Shown: one piece after another, positions 21,079 through 31,690 of the stretch | Numbering within the stretch: the stretch's first letter is position 1 | Layout: every line of letters starts with the position of its first letter | Origin: Cyrtodaria siliqua | Lineage: Eukaryota; Mollusca; Bivalvia; Adapedonta; Hiatellidae | Assembly (NCBI GenBank): GCA_037043455.1 | Contig: JAWPHD010001345.1 | Span: forward strand, 1-64,000 | DNA length: 64,000 nucleotides | Direction: 5' to 3' | The notes under the pieces: model-generated | What the model saw: the letters and a program-made list of their open reading frames with translations, nothing else | Database searches by the model: none | What the model was told of the DNA's origin: nothing | Position numbers and translations under genes: made by a program

Positions 21079-22067
21079 GTGCTATCTCGCTCGCATCAAA
21101 AGAGCAGTGGCAGAAAAACAATAACGTGGCTCCAGCATAAATGGAATTTCTACGATAGGATTTGCAGCAACTCTGCAGTTCAGGGTGAGAAGGTTCTAGG
21201 CCTATTTTCCATATTTTATCTCGATGTACATGGAAGATGAGCCTGGAATGTTCATGCCTGTTAGGCGCCATATAACCTTTTCATGTGTTGGTGCGCCTTA
21301 AAACCCCAATTCAGTTGAATGAGTTTCCGATTTTCTGTTAAGAAACGAAGCTGATTTTATTGCTCAAACATTAAACACATTTATTTTCGGAGACTTTATC
21401 TATCGAACTTGCCGGTCTACATCATATAAACTAGTCGAAGATGCAGACGAGATTCAACAAGGGCATAGCCAGGACACATGTAATGCGTGCCAGCATAGGG
21501 GGTCTACATTTATATCGACTATACAAACAAAGTAAGTTTGTTGTATATACCATTACTTGAATTTGCTACTTTCATTTCCAAAATGGTATTATAATACTGT
21601 GAACAATTATACAAATAAATTAAAAAATGTATTGAAATCAAATATCATTTTCAAAGGACTTTACTGAAAGTCATGTTTAATCAAACCATCACTACACCCA
21701 GTCCCCCACCCACCACTACACCCCATCCCCTCTTCCCCACCCTCCACCCACAAACGGTTATATTTTCTGTTTGCTATTAAATGGTGTTTGTTTAATGTGC
21801 TTTGGTTTACTGCGTCCTATGAATGCTGCATTTACTATTCCTGTTCGACTTTTATTTCTTTTCTGAACATGCCATAAAACATTTCAGGAATCACTAGTCT
21901 ATTTTGTTTCGGAGGAAAGAAACAGGTTGGAGGGCCAGAAAAAACAAGGAACTGTTTCGACGATGCGGAATTCGTTGCAAAAGGGACTCTTGGGGTTCGC
22001 TATGAGGGCAAGACCTAACGAGTCTAAAATGTTTCTCACTAAGAAGATGGGAATAGACAGTGTTTAA
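21079..22067 (+). pseudogene. Three exon-like frames, module copy 3
   Basis: a 21079-21184, b ending 21531, c 21888-22067. Exon c keeps GTT as in copy 1, and both of its frames stay open. Exon a has the same two stops as copy 1. Confidence 0.38.
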
Positions 22068-22164
22068 TCTATCACGGATACTGTATTTAGTGACATGCTC
22101 TATAAACGGAACGTACAGTGTAGCTGTTAACTATATATTACTTACGAAACAAGTAGTTTTTAAT

Positions 22165-22592
22165 GGGGGTCCCAAAGGGGGGGTGGGGGTGTGTTCACGT
22201 GATCACGTAAAATAAAAACAAGGATCACGTCTTCACGTGAAAATAGCAGAACTTTCACAATTCACGTTACATGTGGATGAGCAGACGTGAAGCGCTATAG
22301 GCTCGAGCTTCTCTAGTACAATGTGTGGGTTGCAACAAAAACAACAAAACAACAAAACAAAACCACACACAATCACACACAAACTTGAGCCGTCAGATGT
22401 TTTCTGAGGCTTTCAAATTGACAACAGCATTCTGGCATCTCATGTGGTATAAAAGTTATGACAAAAAGAGAACATTTCACATACCTGGGGGGAGGAGGGA
22501 CACTAAAAAGACTGAAAAGGACTAAAAATTCACGTTTCACATCACCATATCACGCGATCACGTTTTACCAAGACCAAAATCACGGATCACGC
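22165..22592. mobile_element. TCACG-rich MITE, right end missing (unit 2)
   Basis: Equivalent of 15589-16019, with a shorter, interrupted G tract (GGGGGGGTGGGGGTG). Confidence 0.75.
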
Positions 22593-22668
22593 CCAAATTC
22601 ATGTTCATTTTATCATTTTTTGTTCATGTTCATTAAAGGTCTTCATCATGATTCCTGCATTTTTTCAG

Positions 22669-23657
22669 GTGCTATCTCGCTCGCATCAAAAGAGCAGTGG
22701 CAGAAAAACAATAACGTGGCTCCAGCATAAATGGAATTTCTACGATAGGATTTGCAGCAACTCTGCCGTTCAGGGTGAGAAGGTTCTAGGCCCATTTTCC
22801 ATATTTTATCTCGATGTACATGGAAGATGAGCCTGGAACGTTCATGCCTGTTAGGCGCCATATAACCTTTTCATGTGTTGGTGCGCCTTAAAACCCCAAT
22901 TCAGTTGAATGAGTTTCCGATTTTCTGTTAAGAAACGAAGCTGATTTTATTGCTCAAACATTAAACACATTTATTTTCGGAGACTTTATCTATCGAACTT
23001 GCCGGTCTACATCATATTAACTAGTCGAAGATGCAGACGAGATTCAACAAGGGCATAGCCAGGACACATGTAATGCGTGCCAGCATAGGGGGTCTACATT
23101 TATATCGACTATACAAACAAAGTAAGTTTGTTGTATATACCATTACTTGAATTTGCTACTTTCATTTCCAAAATGGTATTATAATACTGTGAACAATTAT
23201 ACAAATAAATTAAAAAATATATTGAAATCAAATATCATTTTCAAAGGACTTTACTGAAAGTCATGTTTAATCAAACCATCACTACATCCAGTCCCCCATC
23301 CATCACTACAACCCATCCCCTCTTCCCCACCCTCCACCCACAAACGGTTATATTTTCTGTTTGCTATTAAATGGTGTTTGTTTAATGTGCTTTGGTTTAC
23401 TGCGTCCTATGAATGCTGCATTTACTATTCCTGTTCGACTTTTATTTCTTTTCTGAACATGCCATAAAACATTTCAGGAATCACTAGTCTATTTTGATTC
23501 GGAGGAAAGAAACAGGTTGGAAGGCCAGAAAAAACAAGGAACTGTTTCGACGATGCGGAATTCGTTGCAAAAGGGACTCTTGGGGTTCGCTATGAGGGCA
23601 AGACCTAACGAGTCTAAAATGTTTCTCACTAAGAAGATGGGAATAGACAGTGTGTAA
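22669..23657 (+). pseudogene. Three exon-like frames, module copy 4
   Basis: a 22669-22774, b ending 23121, c 23478-23657. Exon c has GAT as in copy 2, so copies 1 and 3 pair with each other and 2 and 4 pair, as expected if module duplication came first. Confidence 0.38.
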
Positions 23658-23754
23658 TCTATCACGGATACTGTATTTAGTGACATGCTCTATAAACGGA
23701 ACGTACAGTGTAGCTGTTAACTATATATTACTTACGAAACAAGTAGTTTTTAAT

Positions 23755-24289
23755 GGGGGTCCCAAAGGGGTGGGGGTGGGGTGTGTTCACGTGATCACGT
23801 AAAATAAAAACAAGGATCACGTCTTCACGTGAAAATAGCAGAACTTTCACAATTCACGTTAAATGTGGATGAGCAGACGTGAAGCGCTATAGGCTCGAGC
23901 TTCTCTAGTACAATGTGTGGGTTGCAACAACAACAACAAAACAACAAAACAAAACCACACACAATCACACACAAACTTGAGCCGTCAGATGTTTTCTGAG
24001 GCTTTCAAATTGACAACAGCATTCTGGCATCTCATGTGGTATAAAAGTTATGACAAAAAGAGAACATTTCACATACCTGGGGGGAGGAGGGACACTAAAA
24101 ACACTGAAAAGGACTAAAAATTCACGTTTCATGTCACCATATCACGCGATCACGTCTTACCAAGACCAAAATCACGGATCACGCTGATATAATTTTCACG
24201 CAATCACGCAAAAATATTGTTTGTTTCACGTGTCACGTTTTTAAAAACACCCCGATCACGTTTTCACGCAAAACCCCTTTAGGACCCTC
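23755..24289. mobile_element. Complete TCACG-rich MITE (unit 2)
   Basis: Equivalent of 17182-17726, with TTTAAT on both flanks (23749-23754 and 24290-24295). The right TIR has one change (CCCCTTTAGGACCC). Confidence 0.85.
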
Positions 24290-25007
24290 TTTAATGGGAC
24301 AAAATGCAGTCTGGTTTGTTGTTTTGCAGTTATTCAATAAAACATACACCTAAAATAATTTTTGAAACCGATTTCAATTAAATCGTATGAAGTATAACAC
24401 GTCCGCCTAGTCGTCTAATTTTCCACACAACGTAGTTCATAACGATTTAACCGAAGGTCGTAGTTCAGCGGGTTGTCGTAATGAAAATGCTTATTTAATT
24501 TGAAACTGAAGCAAGTATTTGATTTTACTTAGATTCAGTTCCATTATTTCCAGATTGCATCCAGTCCATTAAATGTGCAATTGATAGAAAAGCATTTCAT
24601 TTTCTGCTAAAGTTCGCCATTGCAGTGATACACCTTGTTATACATTTTACTTGAGTGCTTATTTAAAGAGAAACACGTGCTTTCAGGACCATGTGAACTC
24701 ACCAAAATTATAAAATTGAAGAAGTCGGAAATATTTACATTTTAATATCGTCTGTTCTTCTTATTATATATGCAAATGGAAATATTTACATTTCAATATC
24801 GTCTGTTCTTCTTATTATATATGCAAATGGAGGGTCTCGATATAAGGGAAATAACCTCTATTTCCTAAGTTTATGATAAACTACATTAAAAATAAACAAT
24901 TACATTACGGTAAGAACCATTGCACATAACAAATACATTTAAGAAAACTTGCTTTAAACAAATACATTTAAGAAACCTTGCTTAAAACATAACAATAAAC
25001 TTGATGT

Positions 25008-25445
25008 GGCGATATCATATACATTATTATGCGTGGGCGATATCATCTTTCATTTTCCTTCTTTTCATCTCAGATTATCTGCTTTTGTTTTAAATCAATG
25101 TATAACTCGTTTAATATTGAAATGCTATATCTAAATAAAAGCTATGAACACAAGAAAACTGAAACAATGGAAAACGGAGATACTTTGGCAGTAGAGCGTG
25201 GTTGTTATCACTGAATTATTGTGTTGTTTCGAAAATGTTTCTGAAGTAATCTTCAAAACGGCATTAGTCTCGTTTATGAACTTTATAGTCGTGGATTCAG
25301 CATATTTTTCTGGGTTCCGTGCCGTTTTCCAAATCAAATTTGACGCACTATGGAATGTTTCTTAACTGAAGCGAGGTGAAAACGCCGTAAAAAACCGTGG
25401 TACCTATCATAAAAAAACACGTGACTTCAGTCGATTCCCGCAGTG
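25008..25445. repeat. Right long TIR of the large transposon
   Basis: Inverted match to 10040-10068 plus 11844-12290. The inner edge carries TGGCGATATC and GCGTGGGCGATATC, the inverted form of the left-end motif. The outer 28 bp read CACGTGACTTCAG to CCCGCAGTG. The equivalent non-coding stretch 24296-25007 matches 17733-18450. Confidence 0.85.
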
Positions 25446-26361
25446 AGTTTGTAGCGACTACTTCTTGAAAATTATAAGTGACATTGATATGCGTCTTTTC
25501 CTAAAATGATCAGTATGACATGATGTTGATCTCTGTCGAAAATTATTTTGATTCGACGTCAAAAATGGCTGCCAGCGGCCATCTTTGTTTACATAGAGTT
25601 ATATAATGAAAACTTGTAGCGACTACTCCTCTGAAACTACTTGACGGATTTTCATGAAACTTCACACGAATGTTGCTCTTGATGTCCAATTGATCCTAGC
25701 AAAACTTCAGGTCGGCCGGAAATTCAAGATGGCCGCCACGGCTGTTAAATAGATTTTCAAAAACAAGTTTGTAGCAACTACTTCTTGAAAACTATAAGTG
25801 ATATTGATATGGGACTTTTTCTAAAATGATCAGCATGACATGATGTTAGTCCTTGTCGAAAATCGTTTTGATTCGATGTTAAACATGACTGTCAGCGGCC
25901 ATCTTTATTTACATAGAGTTATCTAGTAAAAACTTGTAGCGACTACTCCTTTGTAACTACTCGACGGATTTTCATGAAAATTCAGAGGAATTGTGCTCTT
26001 GATGTCTAATTGATCCTAGCAAAATTTCAGGTCGGCCGGAAATTCAAGATGGCCGCCATGGCTAAAAAAAAATTTCAAAATACAAGTTTGTAGCGACTAC
26101 TTCTTGAAAACTATAAGTGATATTGATATGGGACTTTTTCTAAAATGAACATGATGTTGATCCTTGTCAATTTTATTTTTGATTTGACGTTAAACATGGC
26201 CGCCAGCGGCCATCTTCGTTTACATAGTGTTATATAGTGAGAACTTGTAGCGACTACTCCTCTGAAACTACTTGAGGGATTTTCATGAAACTTCACAGAA
26301 ATGGTGATCTAGCTATCAAATACCTATCAGTAGAGCTTCAAGGTCATTGACCTCTTGTTAA
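25446..26361 (+). mobile_element. Helentron/pearl-like element, right part
   Basis: The ~315-bp array resumes after the second AGTTT: GTAGCGACTACTTCTTGAAA and GACTACTCCTCTGAAACTAC alternate at about 25456, 25620, 25775, 25940, 26093 and 26250. It closes with CAGTAGAGCTTCAAGGTCATTGACC and CTTGTT, a 3' hairpin end of the same plan as 11812-11843, written here as pieces of a 26329-26361 segment. Confidence 0.7.
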
Positions 26362-26590
26362 TATATATATATATATTTTTTTGATATTTATTTTTTTGAT
26401 TTTTATTATCTCTACTGGCCAAGTTCGGAAACCAGCCACATCGGACCAGTAACGGCGGAGTTGCGGCTCTTGATTTAGTTAAAAATGCTATATTTTGCCT
26501 CTTTAAAACGATAGTCACTCGCTTCATTGATGTTATAAGAGCCATATTAGCCAGTAGAGCGTCCACAGGCCCTCTTGGGCGTCTTATTAT
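26362..26590 (+). mobile_element. Truncated Helentron-like copy with one 162-bp unit
   Basis: After an (AT)n run, ATCTCTACTGGCCAAG resembles the family 5' end, followed by one GGACCAGTAACGGCGG unit and the 3' end CCAGTAGAGC, AGGCCCTCTTGGGC, GTCTTATT. It is short because most units are absent. Confidence 0.6.
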
Positions 26591-27050
26591 TTTATTTTTT
26601 TTTAAAAAAAATTTACGCCTTGTTGGATTTGACGAAACTTAGCAGGAAGCATTGGTATGATTTCTAGTTGTGCCTATTGCGTTTTTTTTTGCGGCTCGTT
26701 GATTTTTGATTTTTTGATGGATTTTCGGCCCCATGACAGTTTTTACTCCTTACTCGGGCCCTCTTGTTTTTGCAATGTTTTAAAAGTAGTACTGATGGGA
26801 ATTTTGTGATGACAACCCTTGATATAAGAGCCGTTTAAGCCAGTAGAGCGTTCACATGCCCTCTTGGGCTTATTTTATAACTTGATTTTTTATGACTTGT
26901 TTTGCGTTGTCGTCGACCCGGAAATGCGTTTCCGATGGTTTTTATGTGAATGTCTTTTTTTTTTGTCCCAGACATTCAAAAACTTACTAGCCCAATGACG
27001 CTAAACATAGAAAAAAAACTGGTTAGGAACCAACGAGCTGAGACAGACAG
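26591..27050. repeat. Fragments of two further Helentron-like 3' ends
   Basis: ACTCGGGCCCTCTTG at about 26752 and CCAGTAGAGCGTTCAC plus ATGCCCTCTTGGGC at 26838-26868 are 3'-end signatures without recognisable 5' ends nearby. The remainder is T-rich low-complexity sequence. Confidence 0.5.
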
Positions 27051-27376
27051 AATGAATGAATGAATGCATGAATGTTGTTTAACGGCTCATCAACACAGTA
27101 TAGGTTATTTAGAGCCGCCCCAGAGAGGGGAGGATACATAGGAATCCGGGAACCGTGCCCTACTCTTATTATCGAATAGATTTCTATGGTTCTTTAACGT
27201 GGTCGGAGGATAGACCGATACACGGGACCGCCCGGTTTACGTCCCAATCCGAAGGACGAGGCTAAGGGAAAGTGTCTTGCCCAAGAACACACCGACGGAA
27301 CACAATGGCACCACGGGGATTGAACCCGGGGCTTCCGGTTACAAATACGCCGCGTTACCGACTACGCCACGCCAGC
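27051..27376 (-). mobile_element. tRNA-derived SINE
   Basis: On the minus strand the head reads GCTGGCGTGGCGTAGTCGG (A box TGGCGTAGTCGG) with B box GGTTCAATCCC, then a ~220-bp body and the tail GAGCCGTTAAACAACATTC followed by CATT repeats. Full-length relatives are at 43876-44189; partial ones at 29684-29793 and 39986-40183. Transcribed by RNA polymerase III if active. Confidence 0.85.
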
Positions 27377-27577
27377 TGAGACAGACTCTATTTAATTTTT
27401 GTAGTATGGTATACTTTATGACCTTGTCCGCGCGTGCTGTCCGTACTCTAACTTCCATAAATGTATCGGATGTTAGAGTGTGGTAAAGTTCCGCCCCTTT
27501 ATCTGAATAAACAGATTTAGTACTATGCATTCATCAAAGCATACTACTGTAAACGGACGAGGAAAAACGAGTATACT

Positions 27578-27650
27578 CAGCGGAGTTTGAACTCTGAACG
27601 ATTGCATGTGAAGCGGGCGCTCTACCGATATCACCATAAAAGCTAGCTCA
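27578..27650 (-). tRNA. tRNA-like sequence (pseudo-tRNA or SINE head)
   Basis: Minus strand has TATGGTGATATCGGTAGAGC (A box like) and AGAGTTCAAACTCC (B box like) about 35 bases apart. The acceptor stem does not obviously close. Just after it, AGCTCATAAA is repeated three times (27651-27680). Confidence 0.45.
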
Positions 27651-27680
27651 TAAAAGCTCATAAAAGCTCATAAAAGTAAC

Positions 27681-29683
27681 GCGCCTATAAATCTATCTAT
27701 TTACATACACCCTAACTGAGTCCTACTACACTACAATGATATGGTAATGAGCACTGTCTTTGTTAGTTTGCGTATGTGTCTGCCATGCACATATGTCAAT
27801 GTTTGTGTGTGTGCGCGCGCGCGTGTGCGTGCAGCGGTGTACCGTGGCATACTCCAGTACTCACGTGAGTAACATCGGAATCTGAACTTGAAAAAAAAAG
27901 AGTCAAAGTCAAAATCTGCATTAAAAATGATGATCAAGGTGGGTAGTGGGTAAATTTAACCAATTTTTACACAATTATATTTTTACACAATTATGACATA
28001 TTTATTCTTAAAATGTACCAGATTGCGCAAATCGTTGTTTTTATTTCAAAATTTTCTCGGGGGAGGCCCCCGGACCCCACCAGCAGAACGGGGAGTAACC
28101 CCTCCCACACCTACCCCTGTGAGTAGCGCGCGTGTGTGTGGTTAGAAGTTATAATACCAATAGGTTAGAATATTACATTGTGTTCCCATGCTTTCCTGAT
28201 AGAGCCCATGAGGGTTACTTGCCGACTAGGAGGATATTGCCGTACATTTGCTTGATAAAGCCTTTAAGGAATAAAATGTTTTTTGTAGTAAGGTATACCT
28301 CATAGTATATTTCATCTATATAAAGGGCACATCCCTTTTTATTTCCCAACCCATGTTATACTTAAAAATTACGGGTGTTTATTTTAACTGAACACTGACT
28401 GCGTATCAGTTCGAATTGTTTCATCACATTGTTTTTTAAGTTATGCATGCAATGATTAATCAAGTGATGTAACTTGTTTTAATCAGAATGAGTTGTCTTG
28501 GGTAGTCGGTATTATCCTCCTAATCACAGAGTGGTTGGGCAATACCCGAACATGACAATAAATAAGTCCATTAACCCTTTTTTATTCTTTTTTAATTAAA
28601 CTTGTTTAGCATCAAAATTGCTTTTTTAGTGTTAAAAGTGTTATATATAACTTAAATAATATAAACGATACCTTGTAAAATGTTTAATCCCTTATTTAGG
28701 TCCCCAGAACCTTCTCAAAATAAATATTCAAAAAGAAAAGGTCTCCAAAAAGCCCTATCTTAGGCAAAGATATGACGGTTAAACACATGCTGATCGAGCA
28801 GAATGTATGAGATGACAATTAATAAACAGAAACAAAAGGAAGTGAAGCTATATAAAATAATCATCCGAAAAGTCTATAAAAGAAAGAAAACATCAGTTCT
28901 AACAAGAATCTCTTAGGCACCAAAACCAACAGGAATGAGGATGCAAAGATCAAGATGTTTAGCATGGCCGTCCTGGTTGATTCAGATCAGATGCAAACAC
29001 AGTTGAACGAGGCACTAGCTACAAGTGATAAAGAGAGCATAAGGACTGCATGATACCCTCACTTAGTAGTCGACAAAACCCTCATATGTTCGGCAATAGC
29101 CTCTTCACATCATTTAAGAAAAATGGAGGTAAAACAGGATTACCGACAGGAGATAAAACCCTCATATGTTCGGCAATAGCCTCTTCACATCATTTTAAAA
29201 AAATGGAGGTAAAACAGTATTACAGATAGGAGATAACCTTCCTTATCACATGGTTGTATTGCTTGATAATGCTATAACCACATATGAAACAAACATATTA
29301 CTTTTATATATAATTCTGTGAGTTTTCAACAGTATGCCATAGGTAGTCGGTAATACTCTCCTATGGTCTACCCTTATATGGTAAAACAAGCATATTTCAC
29401 ACGTTTTCATTTTGTTTCTATTTTCTTCCATATTCATTCCATATTTTATCCTATACTCCGTACATGTGTCACAGACTAAGATATGGAATGGGCACTTTAG
29501 ACTAGAATGGAATGGAATGCGATTGCAATCAAAAGCTCATTCCATTCCAATTCTATTCCGTCAAAGTTTTTAGACTATGCCGATACATGGTTAAACCATA
29601 CGCTTTTTAGCTCGACACCGGCAACACAATTTCTCAAATAATTCGCTGTAAAATAGTTAATTGTTGTTGCAATTGTATATAGA
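27681..29683. other. Mostly unique-looking sequence with small repeats
   Basis: It includes a GT/GC-alternating run at 27803-27830, a GGGGGAGGCCCCCGGACC segment near 28059, scattered GTAGTCGGTA-TAT-CTCCTA motifs (28503, 29342; inverted near 28220) and a ~77-bp tandem duplication at about 29075-29230 (AAACCCTCATATGTTCGGC to GGAGGTAAAACAG). Self-complementary GGAATGGAATG runs occur at 29508-29560. One exon-like frame is listed separately. Confidence 0.5.
28880..29053 (+). pseudogene. Possible exon, unrecognised 57-residue frame
   Basis: A stop-bounded frame without an initiator ATG at its head reads KKENISSNKNLLGTKTN, then KMFSMAVLVDSDQMQTQ and LNEALATSDKESI. Its composition is much more protein-like than the surrounding AT-rich sequence. 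No clear splice sites border it and no neighbour exon was found, so it may be a host exon relic or chance. Confidence 0.25.
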
Positions 29684-29793
29684 GTGGGGCAGGGTTCCCG
29701 GATTCCTATGTAGCCTTCCCCTCTCTCTGGGCCGGCTCTAAATAACCTATACTATGTTGATGAGCCGTTAAACAACATTCAATTCAATTCAAT
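29684..29793 (+). mobile_element. SINE 3' fragment
   Basis: Matches the 3' body and tail of the 27051-27376 family in the opposite orientation (GGATTCCTATGTAGCC to GAGCCGTTAAACAACATTC), ending in ATTCA repeats. The tRNA head is missing, so it is 5'-truncated. Confidence 0.8.
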
Positions 29794-30156
29794 ATATGTA
29801 TCGAGTAACTGACTACACACAAATAACGCGTTTATAAATCGAGTCAAATGTCTATAAATGCCGAAGATACAACAAAGTTAGTTTCAAATTTGCGAAAGTT
29901 TATTTTTGTCCGCCAGGTTTGAACCAGAGCAACCATCCCTTTGCTGTGGGTTGAACTATAGTAGACTGACGACATCATTCTGGTTAAACCGTTGCGTATT
30001 TGATCTGACCATAGTTACACTACGGTTACTATGGTTCGTGATCGAAGTCACTCAATATAAACGGCTTAAACCAGCTAGGCCAACCCCCAATACTGGAGCA
30101 TCAAATTAAGTTACCAGCTCATAATTCATTTTACGCATATTCAATCACAGTTATTT
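29794..30156. other. No recognisable feature
   Basis: Open frames here do not resemble known proteins. There is no repeat relationship with the rest of the window that I could see. Confidence 0.4.
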
Positions 30157-30900
30157 TCAGAAGTCATGAATTCTAACACGACCTGCGCAGTCTTTCATAT
30201 ATACAAGAACAAGAAGAGAGACAACTATGTTATTTAAGAAATAATAAATACGTACCTGTGTTTTATCGTTAGGAGTTCGAACGACTAACTGTATTTTATT
30301 TACCGATAAAATACAGGTACGTATTTTTTTTCCCGATTCTAACACAACAATAACCCCATTGTTTACGCTATTGTGGGGGCACTATATATTATCTCGGAGG
30401 TCAAGGTAATCAGGCTGCTATGGTTTACAGGCTGTTCCATTGCGCGCCCCCGTATGCAAAGTTCTGCGCGGTACAATAATACACTAGTAGTCACCTGACA
30501 AACAACTGAGCCATTGCTTACGTCATATAGCTTGCGCTGTATGACGTCAAGCGTTCTCGGCTTGTTCAAGATGCTTATTATACTGGTGCATATGATGGGT
30601 TTATATCTGGGTGTGCAAGGTTTGGGAGCATGGCAAGTTTGTTGTAATTAACATTTCATTAAAATTACTGTTGAGTTTTCCTTCGTGACGTATATTTACT
30701 GAGTGACGTCATGTAACGTGACGCTTCCAACGGATGAAATATACGCGGGGAATTAATGAAACAGCTGTATTTTATCGTAGAATAACATAGTTGTCTCTCT
30801 TCTTTGTGTATATGAAATACTGCCTGAGTCGTGTTATAAAATACGGTTGTTCCATTAATTCCCCGCGTATATTTCATCCGTTGGAAGCGCCACGTTACAT
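30157..30900. repeat. Two inverted, diverged MITE copies
   Basis: 30710-30762 and 30848-30900 are inverted copies about 53 bp long (CATGTAACGTGACGCTTCC and AACGGATGAAATATACG). The core 30768-30840 is itself an inverted relative of 30166-30233 (GAGAGACAACTATGTTATT in both). 30247-30327 holds another hairpin built on TACGTACCTGT and ACAGGTACGTA. The sequence between, 30330-30700, has no recognised gene. Confidence 0.6.
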
Positions 30901-30904
30901 GGGA

Positions 30905-31690
30905 CATTCTGACATTGGGACACTTTGATGGACTATATTTAATATTGCATCAGTTATGTTATTATTAAAAGAATTAATGTCTTCGGATACAAGGTCTTCT
31001 GGTTTAAGTTTTTGACATAAGATATTAAATAGGTCCCAATCAACTTTATTATAGTTAAATTTATCTTGATTATAGTATTCGTGAGAGATCTTTCCAGATG
31101 ACAACTGGATAGCAGTAAAGATGGGGAAATGGTCTGAACCCCAGTTGTCATTTAGCACTATTAACATTTAACAATGGGTTGTTAAAGACAGTGAAGTTGA
31201 ACCTAAGGGAAGGTCGATGTTGGTAAGGCTACCCATACTTTTACATAAACGCGTAGGGGATCCGTCATTTAAAAGAAAAAAGTTGTTATCAATCCATGTT
31301 AATACATCTTTCCCTTTTTTATTTGATTTATCAGATCCCCATGCCTGATGGTGGGCATTGAAGTCGCCCGTAATTAATACATTTTTTTGTTTGATGTTTA
31401 TTTTATTTGTAATTTGTTTTAGTGAGCTTGTATCACAATTCCTGGAGTATATATTGGACAATAAAAAAGTGTAATCTTTAAAAAATATGTTAAATAATTT
31501 AACTTCGATAGTAGTATCATTATCTTTATCAGGTGGATTGGCATTATCTATAACCTCATAATTGATGTATTTTTTAAGATATACGGCCAGCCCCGCACAA
31601 GTGATACCCATTTTTTTTAAATGTTTCAATTCGTGCCTGAATCCAGGAGTAGCTTTAATATTAATAAGTGGAATATTAAAAAAGATCCAT
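30905..31690 (-). pseudogene. Non-LTR retrotransposon A: endonuclease, inverted segment
   Basis: This is an APE-type endonuclease that nicks target DNA to prime reverse transcription. The minus strand encodes GLAVYLKKYINYEVI, LLSNIYSRN, then ITGDFNAHHQAWGSD (about 31330-31375) and, after a frame change at about 31168, NWGSDHFPIF (the S-D-H catalytic motif, about 31115-31140). It is broken between these. The matching reverse transcriptase is on the plus strand immediately to the right, so this 5' portion is inverted relative to the rest of the element. It ends exactly where the MITE arm at 30900 starts. Confidence 0.8.

Larger units (their letters stand above)
21003..24180. repeat. ~1.59-kb module in tandem duplicate (unit 2)
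   Basis: Direct equivalent of 14430-17620. The copies start near 21004 and 22593; the junction again joins ATCACGGATCACG to CCCAAATTCATG, so the module duplication predates the unit duplication. Confidence 0.9.
10040..25445. mobile_element. ~15.4-kb TIR DNA transposon with two internal units
   Basis: The left end 10040-10068 (CACTGCGGGGAATCGACTG through CACGTG) and right end 25418-25445 are inverted copies differing by one G. Both are flanked by AGTTT (10035-10039 and 25446-25450), a 5-bp target duplication. Removing the element restores AAACAAGTTTGTAGCGAC, the normal phase of the host array, as seen uninterrupted at about 25761. Inward, the repeat continues as a TIR of about 440 bp or more, interrupted on the left by a nested element. 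The interior is two ~6.57-kb direct units (12288-18858 and 18859-25414) carrying decayed coding sequence. A 5-bp TSD and CAC-start ends are compatible with Transib/RAG-like or some hAT elements, but I do not recognise the protein; the superfamily is open. Confidence 0.85.

Noticed and set aside
27339..27530. Minus-strand 63-codon frame over the SINE head
   Set aside because: It is read through a pol III-type tRNA-derived head, not a protein gene.
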